Source: a virus
Length of the DNA: 33,263 nucleotides
IMG/VR virus record: IMGVR_UViG_3300049893_000685
Span: 1 to 33,263 of that record
Strand: one strand, 5' to 3'
Part shown: one piece after another, positions 1-9,028 of the stretch
Layout: each line of letters begins with the position of its first letter
Position numbering within the stretch: position 1 is the first letter of the stretch
Made by a program: the position numbers and the translations under genes
Notes under the pieces: model-generated
What the model was told of the DNA's origin: nothing
What the model saw: the letters and a program-made list of their open reading frames with translations, nothing else
Databases searched by the model: none

Positions 1-26
1 AGTAAAAAAATTAACACTACTATTAT

Positions 27-713
27 ATGCAAAAGGAAATTAGTTTAAAGATACCAACATCTTATGAGGATATCACTCTTAAGCAATGGTTAGAATTACA
101 AAAGGAATTAAAGAACTATGAAGAGGATGAAGAAGCAACTACTGCTGTCCTTCTATATCACCTATGTGGATTATCGCCTGAATGGTTAACAGGTATATCA
201 GTAGATGATTACAATATGTTGAAAACAGAATTAGCCGGTTTCATTTCTAAAACAGATTTAGATTTACAAAGATTTGTGCAGATAGATGATGTAGAATACG
301 GATTTGAACCTAACTTATCTAACATTGCTTATGGTGCTTACGCAGATATAACTAAATTCGGACAAATAACAATAGATGAGAATTGGTCAAAGATAATGGA
401 TATACTATACAGACCCGTTGAAAGTAAAAGCATGGGCAAATATAGAATCAAAGCATACACAGGAGAAATCCATCCAGATAAATGGTTAGATGTGCCTATG
501 CATATACACTTTGGAGCACTTTTTTTTTTATTCAATTTATTAACGGACTTACTGAGCGCTACCCTGAAATCTACGATGGAGGAGGAAGTGAGTCCCAACA
601 TCAAGCCAATTTTGCAAAGAAGTGGGGAAGCTATGCTACAATTATTGAGCTCGCAGCTGGTGATATCACCCGTATCAACATTATCACTGCCGAACCCCTT
701 GAGAAATGCCTGA
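27..713 (+). CDS. Tail assembly chaperone, short (0-frame) product
   Basis: A 228-aa protein as read in the 0 frame. The N-terminal part (about residues 1-160, with a GFEPNL / YGAYADI stretch and an LYRP motif) resembles a family I recognise from Bacteroidota phages that precedes virion genes. This is a recollection, not a search result. After the T10 run at 520-529 the 0-frame sequence turns into low-quality Leu/Ser-rich protein, while the -1 frame (521-796) becomes protein-like and stays open for 89 more codons. That is the pattern of lambda gpG/gpGT-type chaperones, where a minority of ribosomes shift -1. In lambda the two products help the tail tube polymerise round the tape measure. The gene is not next to the tape measure here (20344-22230), which is unusual and leaves the exact role open. 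Confidence 0.6.
   Translation: MQKEISLKIPTSYEDITLKQWLELQKELKNYEEDEEATTAVLLYHLCGLSPEWLTGISVDDYNMLKTELAGFISKTDLDLQRFVQIDDVEYGFEPNLSNIAYGAYADITKFGQITIDENWSKIMDILYRPVESKSMGKYRIKAYTGEIHPDKWLDVPMHIHFGALFFLFNLLTDLLSATLKSTMEEEVSPNIKPILQRSGEAMLQLLSSQLVISPVSTLSLPNPLRNA
520..529 (+). promoter_or_regulatory. T10 slippery run, probable -1 frameshift site
   Basis: Ten consecutive T residues, read in the 0 frame as CTT TTT TTT TTA. It contains the canonical X XXY YYZ heptamer T TTT TTT. A -1 shift leaves the 0 frame, which ends at 713, and enters the frame open to 796. A near-identical run (also ten T, flanked by C and A) occurs at 11740-11749. Confidence 0.6.
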
Positions 714-796
714 TGTATTTGGCATATAGAAGTGATAAGAATTTAGTAGAACAATTAATACATAAAGAATCTCTGGCAAAGCTAGATAGGAGATAA
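521..796 (+). CDS. Tail assembly chaperone, -1 frame extension (gpT-like part)
   Basis: Second part of a probable frameshift fusion starting at 27. Reading L-F-F in the 0 frame and slipping back one base on the T10 run gives ...GALFF-FIQFINGLTERYPEIYDGG..., then an 'FAKKWGSYATIIELAAGDITRI' segment and an 'EPLEKCLMYLAYRSDKNLVEQL' helix. The last two are typical of a small-protein family that I associate with Bacteroidota phage tail genes. The only ATG of this frame (482) lies inside the upstream gene before the slip site and would give an unnatural N-terminus, so translation by frameshift is preferred over independent initiation. The fused protein would be about 256 aa. Transcriptional slippage on the T10 run is an alternative route to the same product. 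Confidence 0.55.
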   Translation, partial: FFFIQFINGLTERYPEIYDGGGSESQHQANFAKKWGSYATIIELAAGDITRINIITAEPLEKCLMYLAYRSDKNLVEQLIHKESLAKLDRR

Positions 797-814
797 CGAT
801 AAGTAGGAATAACT

Positions 815-831
815 TTGTTATTACTATAAAA
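815..831 (+). promoter_or_regulatory. Putative late promoter motif
   Basis: TTGTTATTACTATAAAA in the 42-nt gap between the chaperone and the next gene, eight bases before its ATG at 839. It matches the motif at 6601, 9030, 20205 and 32478. A CGAT element lies about 18 nt upstream, compared with 14 nt upstream at 6601 (as GGAT) and 9030. Confidence 0.45.
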
Positions 832-838
832 GTATCTC

Positions 839-1114
839 ATGCCTAAATGGAGTAATAGCAGAAACGGAAACCTTCGTTATTCTGTAAATAGAGAAAACAA
901 TAGTGGAATATTCATTGGACCAACATTAGGATTGAGTTCACCAAAGAATAGCAGAAGAGCATGTCTATGTTTGGACTCTAATACCTATGATGTGAAGTGC
1001 TGTCAGGGATACTTAATGAATCAGGGTATTGGAGTAATTGAATCACCACGTAGAACAAAAGGTGGAGCATTCTCTGATGGTTACTCTGATGGATTTGATA
1101 TAATATTAGATTAA
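839..1114 (+). CDS. Small Cys-motif virion-region protein, unknown function
   Basis: A 91-aa protein with a polar, Asn/Arg-rich N-terminus and a central cysteine cluster, CLCLDSNTYDVKCC, followed by a QGIG turn. I recognise the pattern C-x-C-x(5)-Y-x(3)-CC-x-G...QGIG from short proteins in Bacteroidota phage structural clusters, but no function is known to me. The cysteines might bind metal or form disulfides. A Gly/Asp-rich tail follows. It starts directly after a late-type motif (815-831) and is 12 nt upstream of the giant fibre gene, so it is probably co-transcribed with it. It may be a small adaptor for the fibre, but that is inference from position only. Confidence 0.6.
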   Translation: MPKWSNSRNGNLRYSVNRENNSGIFIGPTLGLSSPKNSRRACLCLDSNTYDVKCCQGYLMNQGIGVIESPRRTKGGAFSDGYSDGFDIILD

Positions 1115-1126
1115 AAATAACATAAT

Positions 1127-4100
1127 ATGTCTGAATTAAGCAAACAGGCCTTAAAGGTTCAAAACAATACAGAATTTCCAAACAATAATGCCGGATTAAT
1201 TACACCTTCTAAATTAAGAGGGTTTAATACGGACATGATTGATTCTTTGGTAGATGAAATTTCATATAACGTAGATAGTGCAAGTTGGAATCAGCAAATA
1301 GATTCATTAGAAGGATTTACTGCATCGCTTGCAAATACATTTGTAAACACAGCATCTTTTAATGCGTATACACAATCTAATGACCAAAGAGTAACTTCAT
1401 TGGAAGTAAATAGTGCAAGTGTAAATGTATCTATTACTAATATAAACTCTTTTACTTCATCACAACAATCTTTTAATGCTAGTGCAACCGCATCTATCGT
1501 TGAATTATTAAACTTATCATCATCTTTAAGTGGTGGATATGTAACGCAAGGTGAATTAGCAGATGCGACTGGTTCTCTAATTAATAGTATCAATACAAAG
1601 TTAGATACCGCATCATTCAATTCATATACTGCATCTACGGATTCATCTATATCTCAATTGAATGCATCATCTGCATCACAACAGATTAGTATAAATGCTT
1701 TAAATACAAATAGTGCATCTGTAAATACTTCAATAAGTAATTTAAATTCAGCTACGGCTTCTCTATTCACATCAGCTAGTTTAGGATTAACAACTGCTTC
1801 ATTTAATAATGGTACAAGAGACCTTACATTCAGTAAAGGTGATGGAACACAATTCGCAGTAAATATACCAGATGTATCAGGCAGTGCAGGCAACTTTGTA
1901 ACTACTTCTTCATTCAATGCATACACACAATCTAATGACCAAAGAGTGAGTTCATTGGAAGCAAATTCTGCATCAGTTAATACATCTATAAGTAATTTAA
2001 ATTCAGCTACATCATCTTTATTTACTTCTGCAAGTTTAGGATTGACAACTGCATCGGTAAATCTTAATGTACTTACACTTCGTAAAGGAGATGGTACAAC
2101 TTTTAACTTAACAGTTGACACAGGATCAGGGCAAGCAGTACCACAGGGAACAATATCTTCTTCTGCACAAATAACCGCATTAGGATTTGTTTCTTCATCT
2201 GTAACTGCTTCATCTTTGATTACTGCAAGTATTTCAGGTCAATTAATCACATTTACAAAAGGTAATGGTAATACATTTAATTTAACTTTACCATCATCTT
2301 CTACATCATTAGTAACTTCATCTTATGGAGCATTTAGTGATACAACTACACAATCAGGTAGTGCGAATACAGCATATCCATTTAAATTCAATTCAGTTGA
2401 TATTATAGATGGTGTGACACTTTCAGGTAGTACTGGACTGCAAGTTGATGCAAGTGGTGTTTATAATATTCAGTTCTCTGCACAAGTAGTTCAAGGTTCT
2501 GGCGTAGGTATCACAAATATATGGTTTAGAAAAAATAATGTTGATATTCCAAATTCAGATACATCAATAACTGTTGGTTCAAATAGTAGATTGGTTGCAG
2601 CATGGAATATATTCTCTACTGCATCAGCAGGTGATAATTTTGAAATCATATGGAAATCAGATAGTGCAAATACTACATTCGCATTTATTAGTGGTTCGGG
2701 TACATCTCCAAACATTCCATCAATCATAGCAACTGTAAACAGAATTGATATTGGTGGTAATGCACCTACACCAGCAGGAACAGTTTCATCTTCTGCACAA
2801 ATACTTGCTTATGGTATATTCGCAACTACTGGAAGTAACACATTCAACGGAACACAAACTGTAACAGGTAGTGTAAACGTAAATAACGATATTAAAGCAA
2901 ATGGATATGTTTCAGCATCCGTATTTCAAGGACCTGATGCAAACTTAACACAGGCAACAATCGGAACTCTTAACGCTGGTAATGGTGTTGTTAGTTCATC
3001 TGCACAAATTACAGCATTAGGATTTGTAAGTTCTTCTGTTACTGGTAGTTCATTAGTAACTGCATCGGTAACACTTAATACAATTACATTTACTAAAGGT
3101 GATGCAAGTACATTCCAATTAACCGTTGATACAGGCTCTGGCGGTGGAGGAACAGCATTTGCAAATCCATCGGTTGAATCTATTTCAGGTAGTTTGGTAA
3201 TTACAGCAAATACATTCACATCAGGAGCAGCAAATCTAACTCACATAAGTGCATCAGCACAGAATCAAGCGAATTTAGTATTCAAAAATAATAATAATAC
3301 AGCTTCTACAATTGTAAGCGGAAGCAATAACATATATGTTAATCCACAAACAGTTGCTGCAGGTAGAATAAACTATATAGGTGGAACAGGTAATATAATT
3401 TTAACTAATGTTCTTCCAACAATTACAGGTAGTGCAACGAGTGTAAGTGGAAACAGACCTACAATGAATAGTAACATTTTAGGTAATGCTGGAACTTGGA
3501 CAATAAATCAATCACTTAATCCTGGCACACACGCATATAGTGGAAATATTATTGAGGGTGGAAGTGCTACATTTAATATGTTAGGTAATACAGGTAATGT
3601 AACATACTCTAATAATATTGCTTTAGGTGTAGGTCTAACTCTTAACTCACCTTCTCGTTCCATTGCGGAAATAAATGCAGGAGCAAGTGGCAGTAATGCA
3701 TTAAATATACAGTCAAATTTAATACAGGGAACATTTAACTATAATGGACCTGTGAGTTCATCTACACATACAGTTAGTAATAATGCAATTGCAGGAGCTA
3801 TAAACCTTAATATTCAATCAGGAAGTAGAGGATATACTATTATACAAAATAATATAAACGGAAATTTTGCTATAAGTGATAATACTGTTAACGCACCAAC
3901 ATTAGGTTCAACCCATACATTTAATAATAATATTGTAAACGGAACAGTAATTTATAATAATAGAGCTTCATCATCATTCCAATCAAATTCTAACATTTGG
4001 AATGGAATGACTGTAAGTTCTGATTGGGATGGTTCTGCTATAACAACTGCAACTTTAAGACTTTTATCTGTAAACCAAAATATTGGATTCGGATTAGGTA

Positions 4101-5056
4101 ATAATATATACGCATCAGGTAGTCAGGGAGCAATTGCGACTAGAAGAGTAGCACTTTATAACTTAATCGGAGGTGAATTTATTTCAGCTTCATTAGTTGG
4201 TGATGGCGAAGGTAAATCAATGATAGCAACTACTATATTAGGAGCAGGATTAAATGTTTCAGGTAGTTCTACAATTTACAACGCATTATCAGGACAAAGT
4301 TATGGTTCTGCTTTCTTTGGTAGATGGAATGCGGAAGATGGTAATAGAGCAAAGACTGCAGAAACGATATTCGCAGTAGGAACAGGTAACTCTGGCTCCG
4401 CAGGTATTGTAAGAAAGACCGGTTTCTTAATTGATTCAGGCTCTAATACATTCATTGAGGGAACTCTTAATGTATCAGGTAGCACATCATTTACCGGTTC
4501 TGCTCCAAGAATATTGAGTGGTTCATTCTCTGGTAGTTTGATAACTAACTTAACCGATACTTACACAGATGTATCAGCAGTAAATCAAATTGTAACTCTT
4601 ACATCTGCATCTTACGCAGCATTAGTAACAGGAAGTTTAACTAATCCAAATACACTATACATTGTAAGCGGTTCTACACAAGTGAATCCGACATTCCCTT
4701 ATACAGGTAGTGCGATAATCACAGGTAGTTTAGTATTGACTGGAAGTGCACAAGGTAATGTTGTATCAGCAAGTATTAGTTCAAATACAGCATCAATTGA
4801 TTTTAATTTAGCTAACTATTTTGAATTAACATCATCTGTGACTCCGTTGCATTTGAATATAACAAATCCAAAACCAGGAACTACATCTACTTTAATCATA
4901 AGTGCATCAGCAAGTTCATCAATCACATTCTCACCAAACGTAGCACAACCTTCAGGCAGTGCATACTCTGGAAGTTTGGGAAGTATTGATATTCTTTCAT
5001 TGGTAGCATTTAGTACATCTAAAGTAAACGTAGTATCAACTAAAGCATTAGTATAA
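1127..5056 (+). CDS. Giant repetitive tail fibre protein
   Basis: A 1309-aa Ser/Thr/Asn/Gly-rich protein. Residues about 1-90 form a non-repetitive head (possible attachment region). Residues about 60-300 carry repeats of the 'TSFNAYTQS..RVSSLEANSASVN' type with heptad-like spacing, suggesting a trimeric coiled shaft. 'SSSAQITALGFVSSSV' units recur near residues 340 and 620. Residues about 398-540 look like a C1q/TNF-type jelly-roll (YNIQFSAQVV, IWFRKNNVDIPNSD, FEIIWKS). The middle (about 700-950) is Asn/Gly-rich and probably beta-helical. The C-terminal 100 residues (ISSNTASIDFNLANYFELT...) match the C-terminus of the fibre at 12131-13540, so the two share a terminal module. It is followed, with TAATG overlap, by two lectin-like genes. 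It probably forms a host-binding fibre. Fibre identity is good; domain borders are approximate. Confidence 0.75.
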   Translation: MSELSKQALKVQNNTEFPNNNAGLITPSKLRGFNTDMIDSLVDEISYNVDSASWNQQIDSLEGFTASLANTFVNTASFNAYTQSNDQRVTSLEVNSASVNVSITNINSFTSSQQSFNASATASIVELLNLSSSLSGGYVTQGELADATGSLINSINTKLDTASFNSYTASTDSSISQLNASSASQQISINALNTNSASVNTSISNLNSATASLFTSASLGLTTASFNNGTRDLTFSKGDGTQFAVNIPDVSGSAGNFVTTSSFNAYTQSNDQRVSSLEANSASVNTSISNLNSATSSLFTSASLGLTTASVNLNVLTLRKGDGTTFNLTVDTGSGQAVPQGTISSSAQITALGFVSSSVTASSLITASISGQLITFTKGNGNTFNLTLPSSSTSLVTSSYGAFSDTTTQSGSANTAYPFKFNSVDIIDGVTLSGSTGLQVDASGVYNIQFSAQVVQGSGVGITNIWFRKNNVDIPNSDTSITVGSNSRLVAAWNIFSTASAGDNFEIIWKSDSANTTFAFISGSGTSPNIPSIIATVNRIDIGGNAPTPAGTVSSSAQILAYGIFATTGSNTFNGTQTVTGSVNVNNDIKANGYVSASVFQGPDANLTQATIGTLNAGNGVVSSSAQITALGFVSSSVTGSSLVTASVTLNTITFTKGDASTFQLTVDTGSGGGGTAFANPSVESISGSLVITANTFTSGAANLTHISASAQNQANLVFKNNNNTASTIVSGSNNIYVNPQTVAAGRINYIGGTGNIILTNVLPTITGSATSVSGNRPTMNSNILGNAGTWTINQSLNPGTHAYSGNIIEGGSATFNMLGNTGNVTYSNNIALGVGLTLNSPSRSIAEINAGASGSNALNIQSNLIQGTFNYNGPVSSSTHTVSNNAIAGAINLNIQSGSRGYTIIQNNINGNFAISDNTVNAPTLGSTHTFNNNIVNGTVIYNNRASSSFQSNSNIWNGMTVSSDWDGSAITTATLRLLSVNQNIGFGLGNNIYASGSQGAIATRRVALYNLIGGEFISASLVGDGEGKSMIATTILGAGLNVSGSSTIYNALSGQSYGSAFFGRWNAEDGNRAKTAETIFAVGTGNSGSAGIVRKTGFLIDSGSNTFIEGTLNVSGSTSFTGSAPRILSGSFSGSLITNLTDTYTDVSAVNQIVTLTSASYAALVTGSLTNPNTLYIVSGSTQVNPTFPYTGSAIITGSLVLTGSAQGNVVSASISSNTASIDFNLANYFELTSSVTPLHLNITNPKPGTTSTLIISASASSSITFSPNVAQPSGSAYSGSLGSIDILSLVAFSTSKVNVVSTKALV

Positions 5057-5799
5057 TGATATTTCAGAACTTCGGTTTTAATAGACAAATTGTAAAAGTG
5101 GCAGCAGGTGGAAATACTTTTAATTATCCATCTGGTGCATTTGCTATATACGATTTCGGAAATCCTTCTTCTTATGGTGGTAGTGGAACAACTGTAAATG
5201 ATGTAAGTGGTAATGGTAATAATGGTACTTTGGTTAATTCGCCGACATGGAGTTCAACAAATGGTGGTATTTTACAATTAGTTCAGGCATCATCACAACG
5301 TATTGATTATACGGGAACATTTACGCCTGATGGGACTTATGTTTTTATTTGGAAAAATACGGATAGTACATTTCAAAAAGATACAGGTTTCCCAACTTTT
5401 AGAGCTGCATATGGTGGTATATATGCACCATTGGGAGGAAGTAAAGGTTATGCACCAATTCCTGCTGATAATAGTACTGGATTTAGTACATTCTTTGGTG
5501 CAACATCAACACCATCAGATATACAAATTTGGCATCAATACGCTACAACAGTTGATTCTATTTCATCAACATCTACAACCTGTACAACTTATTTAGATGG
5601 AAATACAAGTTCAGCAAGTGAAAATAAATCATTTGATAGAACTGGTACTTCTAATTCAGGTACAACATATATAGGTTGGGATAATGCAGTAAGTGATAGA
5701 TACGCTAATGGATACCTTATGGCTTATTTACATTATAATAGTGTATTGACAACTACTCAATTAACTGACATTTACAATAATTTCTCAAATAGATTTTAA
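5056..5799 (+). CDS. LamG/concanavalin A-like lectin protein
   Basis: A 247-aa protein. From about residue 25 it reads as a concanavalin A-like (LamG) jelly-roll: SGAFAIYDFGNPSSYGGSGTT, DVSGNGNNGTL, GGILQLVQASSQRIDY, then 'DIQIWHQYATTVDS', 'TTYLDGN', 'TTYIGWDNAVSDRYANGYLMAYLHYN' and a closing NRF. The 'D.SGNGN.GTL' and 'G....YLHYNSVLT..QL..IY' signatures are standard for phage LamG proteins that bind glycans. Its start overlaps the stop of the fibre gene (TAATG) and its stop directly abuts the next LamG gene in the same frame. It is clearly homologous to the C-terminal half of the product at 13543-15135. It is probably a receptor-binding or decorating subunit of the first fibre cassette. Confidence 0.7.
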   Translation: MIFQNFGFNRQIVKVAAGGNTFNYPSGAFAIYDFGNPSSYGGSGTTVNDVSGNGNNGTLVNSPTWSSTNGGILQLVQASSQRIDYTGTFTPDGTYVFIWKNTDSTFQKDTGFPTFRAAYGGIYAPLGGSKGYAPIPADNSTGFSTFFGATSTPSDIQIWHQYATTVDSISSTSTTCTTYLDGNTSSASENKSFDRTGTSNSGTTYIGWDNAVSDRYANGYLMAYLHYNSVLTTTQLTDIYNNFSNRF

Positions 5800-6576
5800 A
5801 TGATATATTTAGGAAACACACAAATTGGTAACGGAAATTATTTAGGTAATATGTGGATGCCTGATGGTAACATTTTTATGTCACAATCAGTAGCACCTGC
5901 AGGTGGAGTTGTGACAACAGATTTATTAGCATATTATGATGCAGGTAATGCTTCATCTTATCCAGGTAGTGGCACTACTCTTTATGATTTGAGTGGTAAT
6001 GGTAGAACTGCTACATTAGTTGGAAGTGGACTTGCCTATTCAGGAAGTAATGGTGGTGTTTTCTCAAAAAATACAGCAATAGCTTCATATATTCAAGTTC
6101 CAACTGCTGTAGCAACAGGTATGAATGGTGGAGATACTGCAACAATTCAGCAATGGATAAGAGTAAAACAATCTCCTCCACCAAATGTGAACGAAGTTGG
6201 ATTTATCTATATGACTAATATGACAAATGGAATAGGTGGTGGTTATCCTTATACTGATAATAACATTTATGTTAATGTATTGAGAAATGATAGACCAAAC
6301 TATGGAACACCTGTTATCAATTTGGAACAATGGCATGTATGTACAATCAGAACATCATTTGGAGCAGGTTGGGAGATGTTACTTAATACAACAACGCAGG
6401 GAACAGGCAGCGGTGTAACAATTAATTTATTTAATAATTGGATTTACATAGGTGCTGCAGGTGGTGGATTAGAACCATTAGTTGGTGCATTAGGCCCTAC
6501 ACTTATTTACAATAGAAGATTATCAGATTCGGAATATCAACAAAATATTAATTACTTTAGTAATAGATTTCCATAA
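5800..6576 (+). CDS. LamG/concanavalin A-like lectin protein, second copy
   Basis: A 258-aa protein whose first 35 residues (YLGNTQIGNGNYLGNMW) look like a beta-structured virion anchor. A LamG domain follows: DLLAYYDAGNASSYPGSGTT, YDLSGNGRTATLVG, NGGVFSKN, a WIRVKQ strand, 'WHVCTIRTS', 'NNWIYIGAAGG' and 'GPTLIYNRRLSDSEYQQNINYFSNRFP'. It is paralogous to the product of 5056-5799 but diverged. It starts immediately after the previous stop (TAAATG) in the same frame, so translational coupling or rare read-through is possible. It is the last gene before a late-type motif at 6600, hence the end of the first fibre cassette. Confidence 0.7.
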   Translation: MIYLGNTQIGNGNYLGNMWMPDGNIFMSQSVAPAGGVVTTDLLAYYDAGNASSYPGSGTTLYDLSGNGRTATLVGSGLAYSGSNGGVFSKNTAIASYIQVPTAVATGMNGGDTATIQQWIRVKQSPPPNVNEVGFIYMTNMTNGIGGGYPYTDNNIYVNVLRNDRPNYGTPVINLEQWHVCTIRTSFGAGWEMLLNTTTQGTGSGVTINLFNNWIYIGAAGGGLEPLVGALGPTLIYNRRLSDSEYQQNINYFSNRFP

Positions 6577-6599
6577 AAATTACTACGGATAAACAAATC

Positions 6600-6618
6600 A
6601 TTGTTATTATTATATAAT
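6600..6618 (+). promoter_or_regulatory. Putative late promoter motif upstream of scaffold and capsid genes
   Basis: ATTGTTATTATTATATAAT in the 59-nt gap after the LamG gene and 17 nt before the scaffold ATG. It is identical over 19 bases to the copy at 9029-9047. The two are otherwise in unrelated sequence, which argues for selection. A GGAT element sits 14 nt upstream of TTGTTA, as CGAT does at 9016. Confidence 0.55.
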
Positions 6619-6635
6619 TTAGAAAAAACTCAATT

Positions 6636-7385
6636 ATGAACGCAAAACAAGTATTAAGCAAGATAATGACACTTTTAAACAAAGATGAAGTGGAATTAAC
6701 ATATGCAAAATTAGCAGACGGAACAATCGTAGAAAGTCCAACTTTTGATGTTGGCGAAACCCTTGATGTAGTTTCAGAAGATGGAACTAAATCACCAGCT
6801 CCTAACGGATTTCACGACCTTAAATTAGAAGGTGCAGAAGGTGAAGAAGTTTACATCAAAGTAAAAACTGAAGATGGTAAGATTGTTGAAAGAGAAAATG
6901 TAGAAATGGCTGCGGCTGATATTTCTACTGAAAAAGTAAAAGACCTTCCTGAATCAGGAACTTACACAAAAGATGATGAAGTTGCTGACCCAGCAGGTTC
7001 AGAAATCAAAGGTAGTTTAAAGATGGCTGAAGAAACTGAAAGTGTAGAAACACTTCCAGAAGATGCAGGCGAAGATTTAAAACCTGAAGATGAAAAGCCT
7101 GAAATTGAAATTGAATTAGGTAAGAAAATGGAAGAGATGGCTTACAGAATTGAAGAGATGGAAAAGAAGATGGCTAAAATGGAAGCGATGATGCCAGCAC
7201 CTGATGAGAAGGTAGCACAAGAAGTTGAAGAGCAAATGGCTAAAGTTGAGGAAGAAGAACTTCCAAAGTTAGATGGTGCTCCGGTAGATGAAGCGATGAA
7301 ATTCTCTATTGAAACAAATAAGAAAAATTTCGGTAAGAAGGTTGTAAACTCACAATCTAATTTCTTATCAAAACTCTATAAATAA
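6636..7385 (+). CDS. Putative head scaffolding protein
   Basis: A 249-aa very acidic protein, rich in Glu, Lys and Met. Residues about 15-90 form a small beta-like domain (TYAKLADGTIVESPTFDVGETLDVV). Residues about 100-150 are a disordered acidic linker, and about 155-215 a long charged coiled coil (GKKMEEMAYRIEEMEKKMAKMEAMM). A short basic C-terminus (KKNFGKKVVNSQ) could contact capsid subunits, as in known scaffolds. It lies 29 nt upstream of the major capsid gene, the usual place for scaffold. No protease domain is visible in it. The prohead protease candidate is far away at 22262. The scaffold call rests on composition, coiled coil and position. Confidence 0.6.
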   Translation: MNAKQVLSKIMTLLNKDEVELTYAKLADGTIVESPTFDVGETLDVVSEDGTKSPAPNGFHDLKLEGAEGEEVYIKVKTEDGKIVERENVEMAAADISTEKVKDLPESGTYTKDDEVADPAGSEIKGSLKMAEETESVETLPEDAGEDLKPEDEKPEIEIELGKKMEEMAYRIEEMEKKMAKMEAMMPAPDEKVAQEVEEQMAKVEEEELPKLDGAPVDEAMKFSIETNKKNFGKKVVNSQSNFLSKLYK

Positions 7386-7414
7386 AATTATTAACCCTAT
7401 TAAAAAAGGAAAAA

Positions 7415-8380
7415 ATGAAAGCTAAACAAAATTTCGCACTTCCTACAATCACCACAACATACGCTGGTGAGGCAGCATCAGGCTACATAGCAGCTGCTTT
7501 ATTGAGTGCAAACACTTTGGATAAGAAGCTTGTAACTATCATGCCAAACGTGAAGTTCAAATCTGTAATCCAAAAATTAGACGTTTCTGGCATCGTTCAG
7601 GACGCATCATGTGATTTCGTAACTAGTGGTTCAGTTGCGATTTCTGAAAGAATCCTTGAACCAAAAGAATTGCAAGTTAACTTACAATTATGTAAGCAAG
7701 AATTTGTTGACTCATGGGAAGCATTACAATTAGGTTTCTCTGCATTTGACGAAATTCCAAAGAACTTCAATGATTTCTTAATCTCTTATGTTGGTGGTAA
7801 AGTTGCAGAAGCAACTGAACAAAACATTTGGCAAGGAACTAACGTAAACGGTCAATTCGCAGGTTTCCAAACAATCCTTTCTGCATCTATTGCAGCAGGT
7901 GGTTCTACTGCAGTATTGGCAGCAAAGAGTGGTTCAATCGTAATCTCTGGCTCTGTAACTTCAGCAAACGTATTAGACAAATTAAATTCTGTTGTTAATA
8001 CAATTCCTGATACAGTTTATGGTAAGCCTGATGTATTGTTATATGTTTCTACAGACGTAGCAAAAGCATATCAGCAAGCATTATCAGGTGGTGCTATCGG
8101 AGCAAACGGATGGAACAACCAAATGAACGTTGGTGAAAAACCATTCAACTTCAATGGTATTGAAATCGTATGGTGCCCAGGTATGAGTTCTTCTAAAATC
8201 GTTGCAGCACAAAAATCTAACTTATTCTTCGGAACTGGTTTGATGAGTGATTACAATGAAGTTAAAGTTCTTGACATGGCGAACATTGATGGTTCTCAAA
8301 ATTACAGAATTGTAATGAGATTTACATCTGGTGTTCAGTTCGGTATCGGACAAGACATCGTTTACTACGGTGCATACTAA
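7415..8380 (+). CDS. Major capsid protein (HK97-fold type)
   Basis: A 321-aa protein of typical length for a HK97-fold capsid subunit. Features are an Ala/Gly-rich N-arm, a central 'ATEQNIWQGTNVNGQFAGFQTIL' segment (E-loop/P-domain style), 'VLDKLNSVVNTIPDTVYGKPDVLLYVSTDVAKAYQQAL' (A-domain helix and strand) and a terminal 'RIVMRFTSGVQFGIGQDIVYYGAY'. It is preceded by one of the few good ribosome sites in the window (AAAGGAAAAAATG), and its codons look smoother than its neighbours', both consistent with very high expression. It follows the scaffold and precedes a probable tail tube protein, with a strong terminator beyond. I see no maturation cleavage site with confidence. Confidence 0.75.
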   Translation: MKAKQNFALPTITTTYAGEAASGYIAAALLSANTLDKKLVTIMPNVKFKSVIQKLDVSGIVQDASCDFVTSGSVAISERILEPKELQVNLQLCKQEFVDSWEALQLGFSAFDEIPKNFNDFLISYVGGKVAEATEQNIWQGTNVNGQFAGFQTILSASIAAGGSTAVLAAKSGSIVISGSVTSANVLDKLNSVVNTIPDTVYGKPDVLLYVSTDVAKAYQQALSGGAIGANGWNNQMNVGEKPFNFNGIEIVWCPGMSSSKIVAAQKSNLFFGTGLMSDYNEVKVLDMANIDGSQNYRIVMRFTSGVQFGIGQDIVYYGAY

Positions 8381-8411
8381 TCATTAACTAACTTAACAAA
8401 AATTAAAGTAT

Positions 8412-8948
8412 ATGGCTTGTAATTTAACTCAAGGACGTCAGGAAGTTTGTAAAGAAAGTATCGGTGGTTTAGCCGGTGTCTACTTTATCAACTACACTAC
8501 TGGCTCCTTTACAAAAAACGGAAGTGGTCAAGTTACCGCTTTACCTTCAGGTAGCACAGTATATTACTATGAATTGAAGGGAAACAGCTCATATACTGAA
8601 ACTGTAAACTCCTCAAGAGATAATGGAACTACATTCTTCTCACAAGAATTAGTTCTTAATCTTAAGAAATTAACAAACGAGATGACTACTCAACTTAAGC
8701 TTATGGCTTATGGTAGACCACAGATAATCGTTTGGACAATGAACGGAGATGCATTGTTGGTTGGTGAAAGAGAAGGTGCAGACGTAACTGCGGGAACAAT
8801 TCAGACAGGTGCAGCATTGGGTGACCTTTATGGTTATTCAGTAACATTCACAGGTCAGGAACAATTACCAGCAGCGTTCTTATCTGGAAGCACAACAACT
8901 AGTCCTTTCGCAGGATTAAGTGCACAACCGACTATCGTATATAGCTAA
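8412..8948 (+). CDS. Putative major tail tube protein
   Basis: A 178-aa protein, mostly beta-type. It begins MACNLTQGRQEVCKESIGGLAGVYFINY. A middle 'FFSQELVLNLKKLTNEMTTQLKLMAYGRPQIIVWTMNGDALLVGEREGADVTAGTI' segment follows, then 'LYGYSVTFTGQEQLPAAFLSG'. The closing pattern (a ligand-style strand followed by 'GYSVTFTGQE') and the position straight after the capsid gene, before an efficient terminator, fit an abundant virion protein, most likely the tail tube. A head decoration protein is the alternative. It shares a transcript with scaffold and capsid from the motif at 6600. The family is familiar to me from Bacteroidota phages but without a firm function. Confidence 0.5.
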   Translation: MACNLTQGRQEVCKESIGGLAGVYFINYTTGSFTKNGSGQVTALPSGSTVYYYELKGNSSYTETVNSSRDNGTTFFSQELVLNLKKLTNEMTTQLKLMAYGRPQIIVWTMNGDALLVGEREGADVTAGTIQTGAALGDLYGYSVTFTGQEQLPAAFLSGSTTTSPFAGLSAQPTIVYS

Positions 8949-8971
8949 TTCAGTATAGGCTAAACATATAT

Positions 8972-9001
8972 AAACCCAGCCCCGTAAGGCTGGGTTTTTT
9001 A
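8972..9001 (+). terminator. Intrinsic terminator after the capsid operon
   Basis: Stem AAACCCAGCC / GGCTGGGTTT, ten perfect base pairs, loop CCGTAA, followed by a run of T. It lies 23 nt after the stop of the gene at 8412-8948 and is the strongest rightward terminator in the virion region. Confidence 0.9.
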
Positions 9002-9028
9002 TTGCTTTTCAATACCGATAGGAAAATT

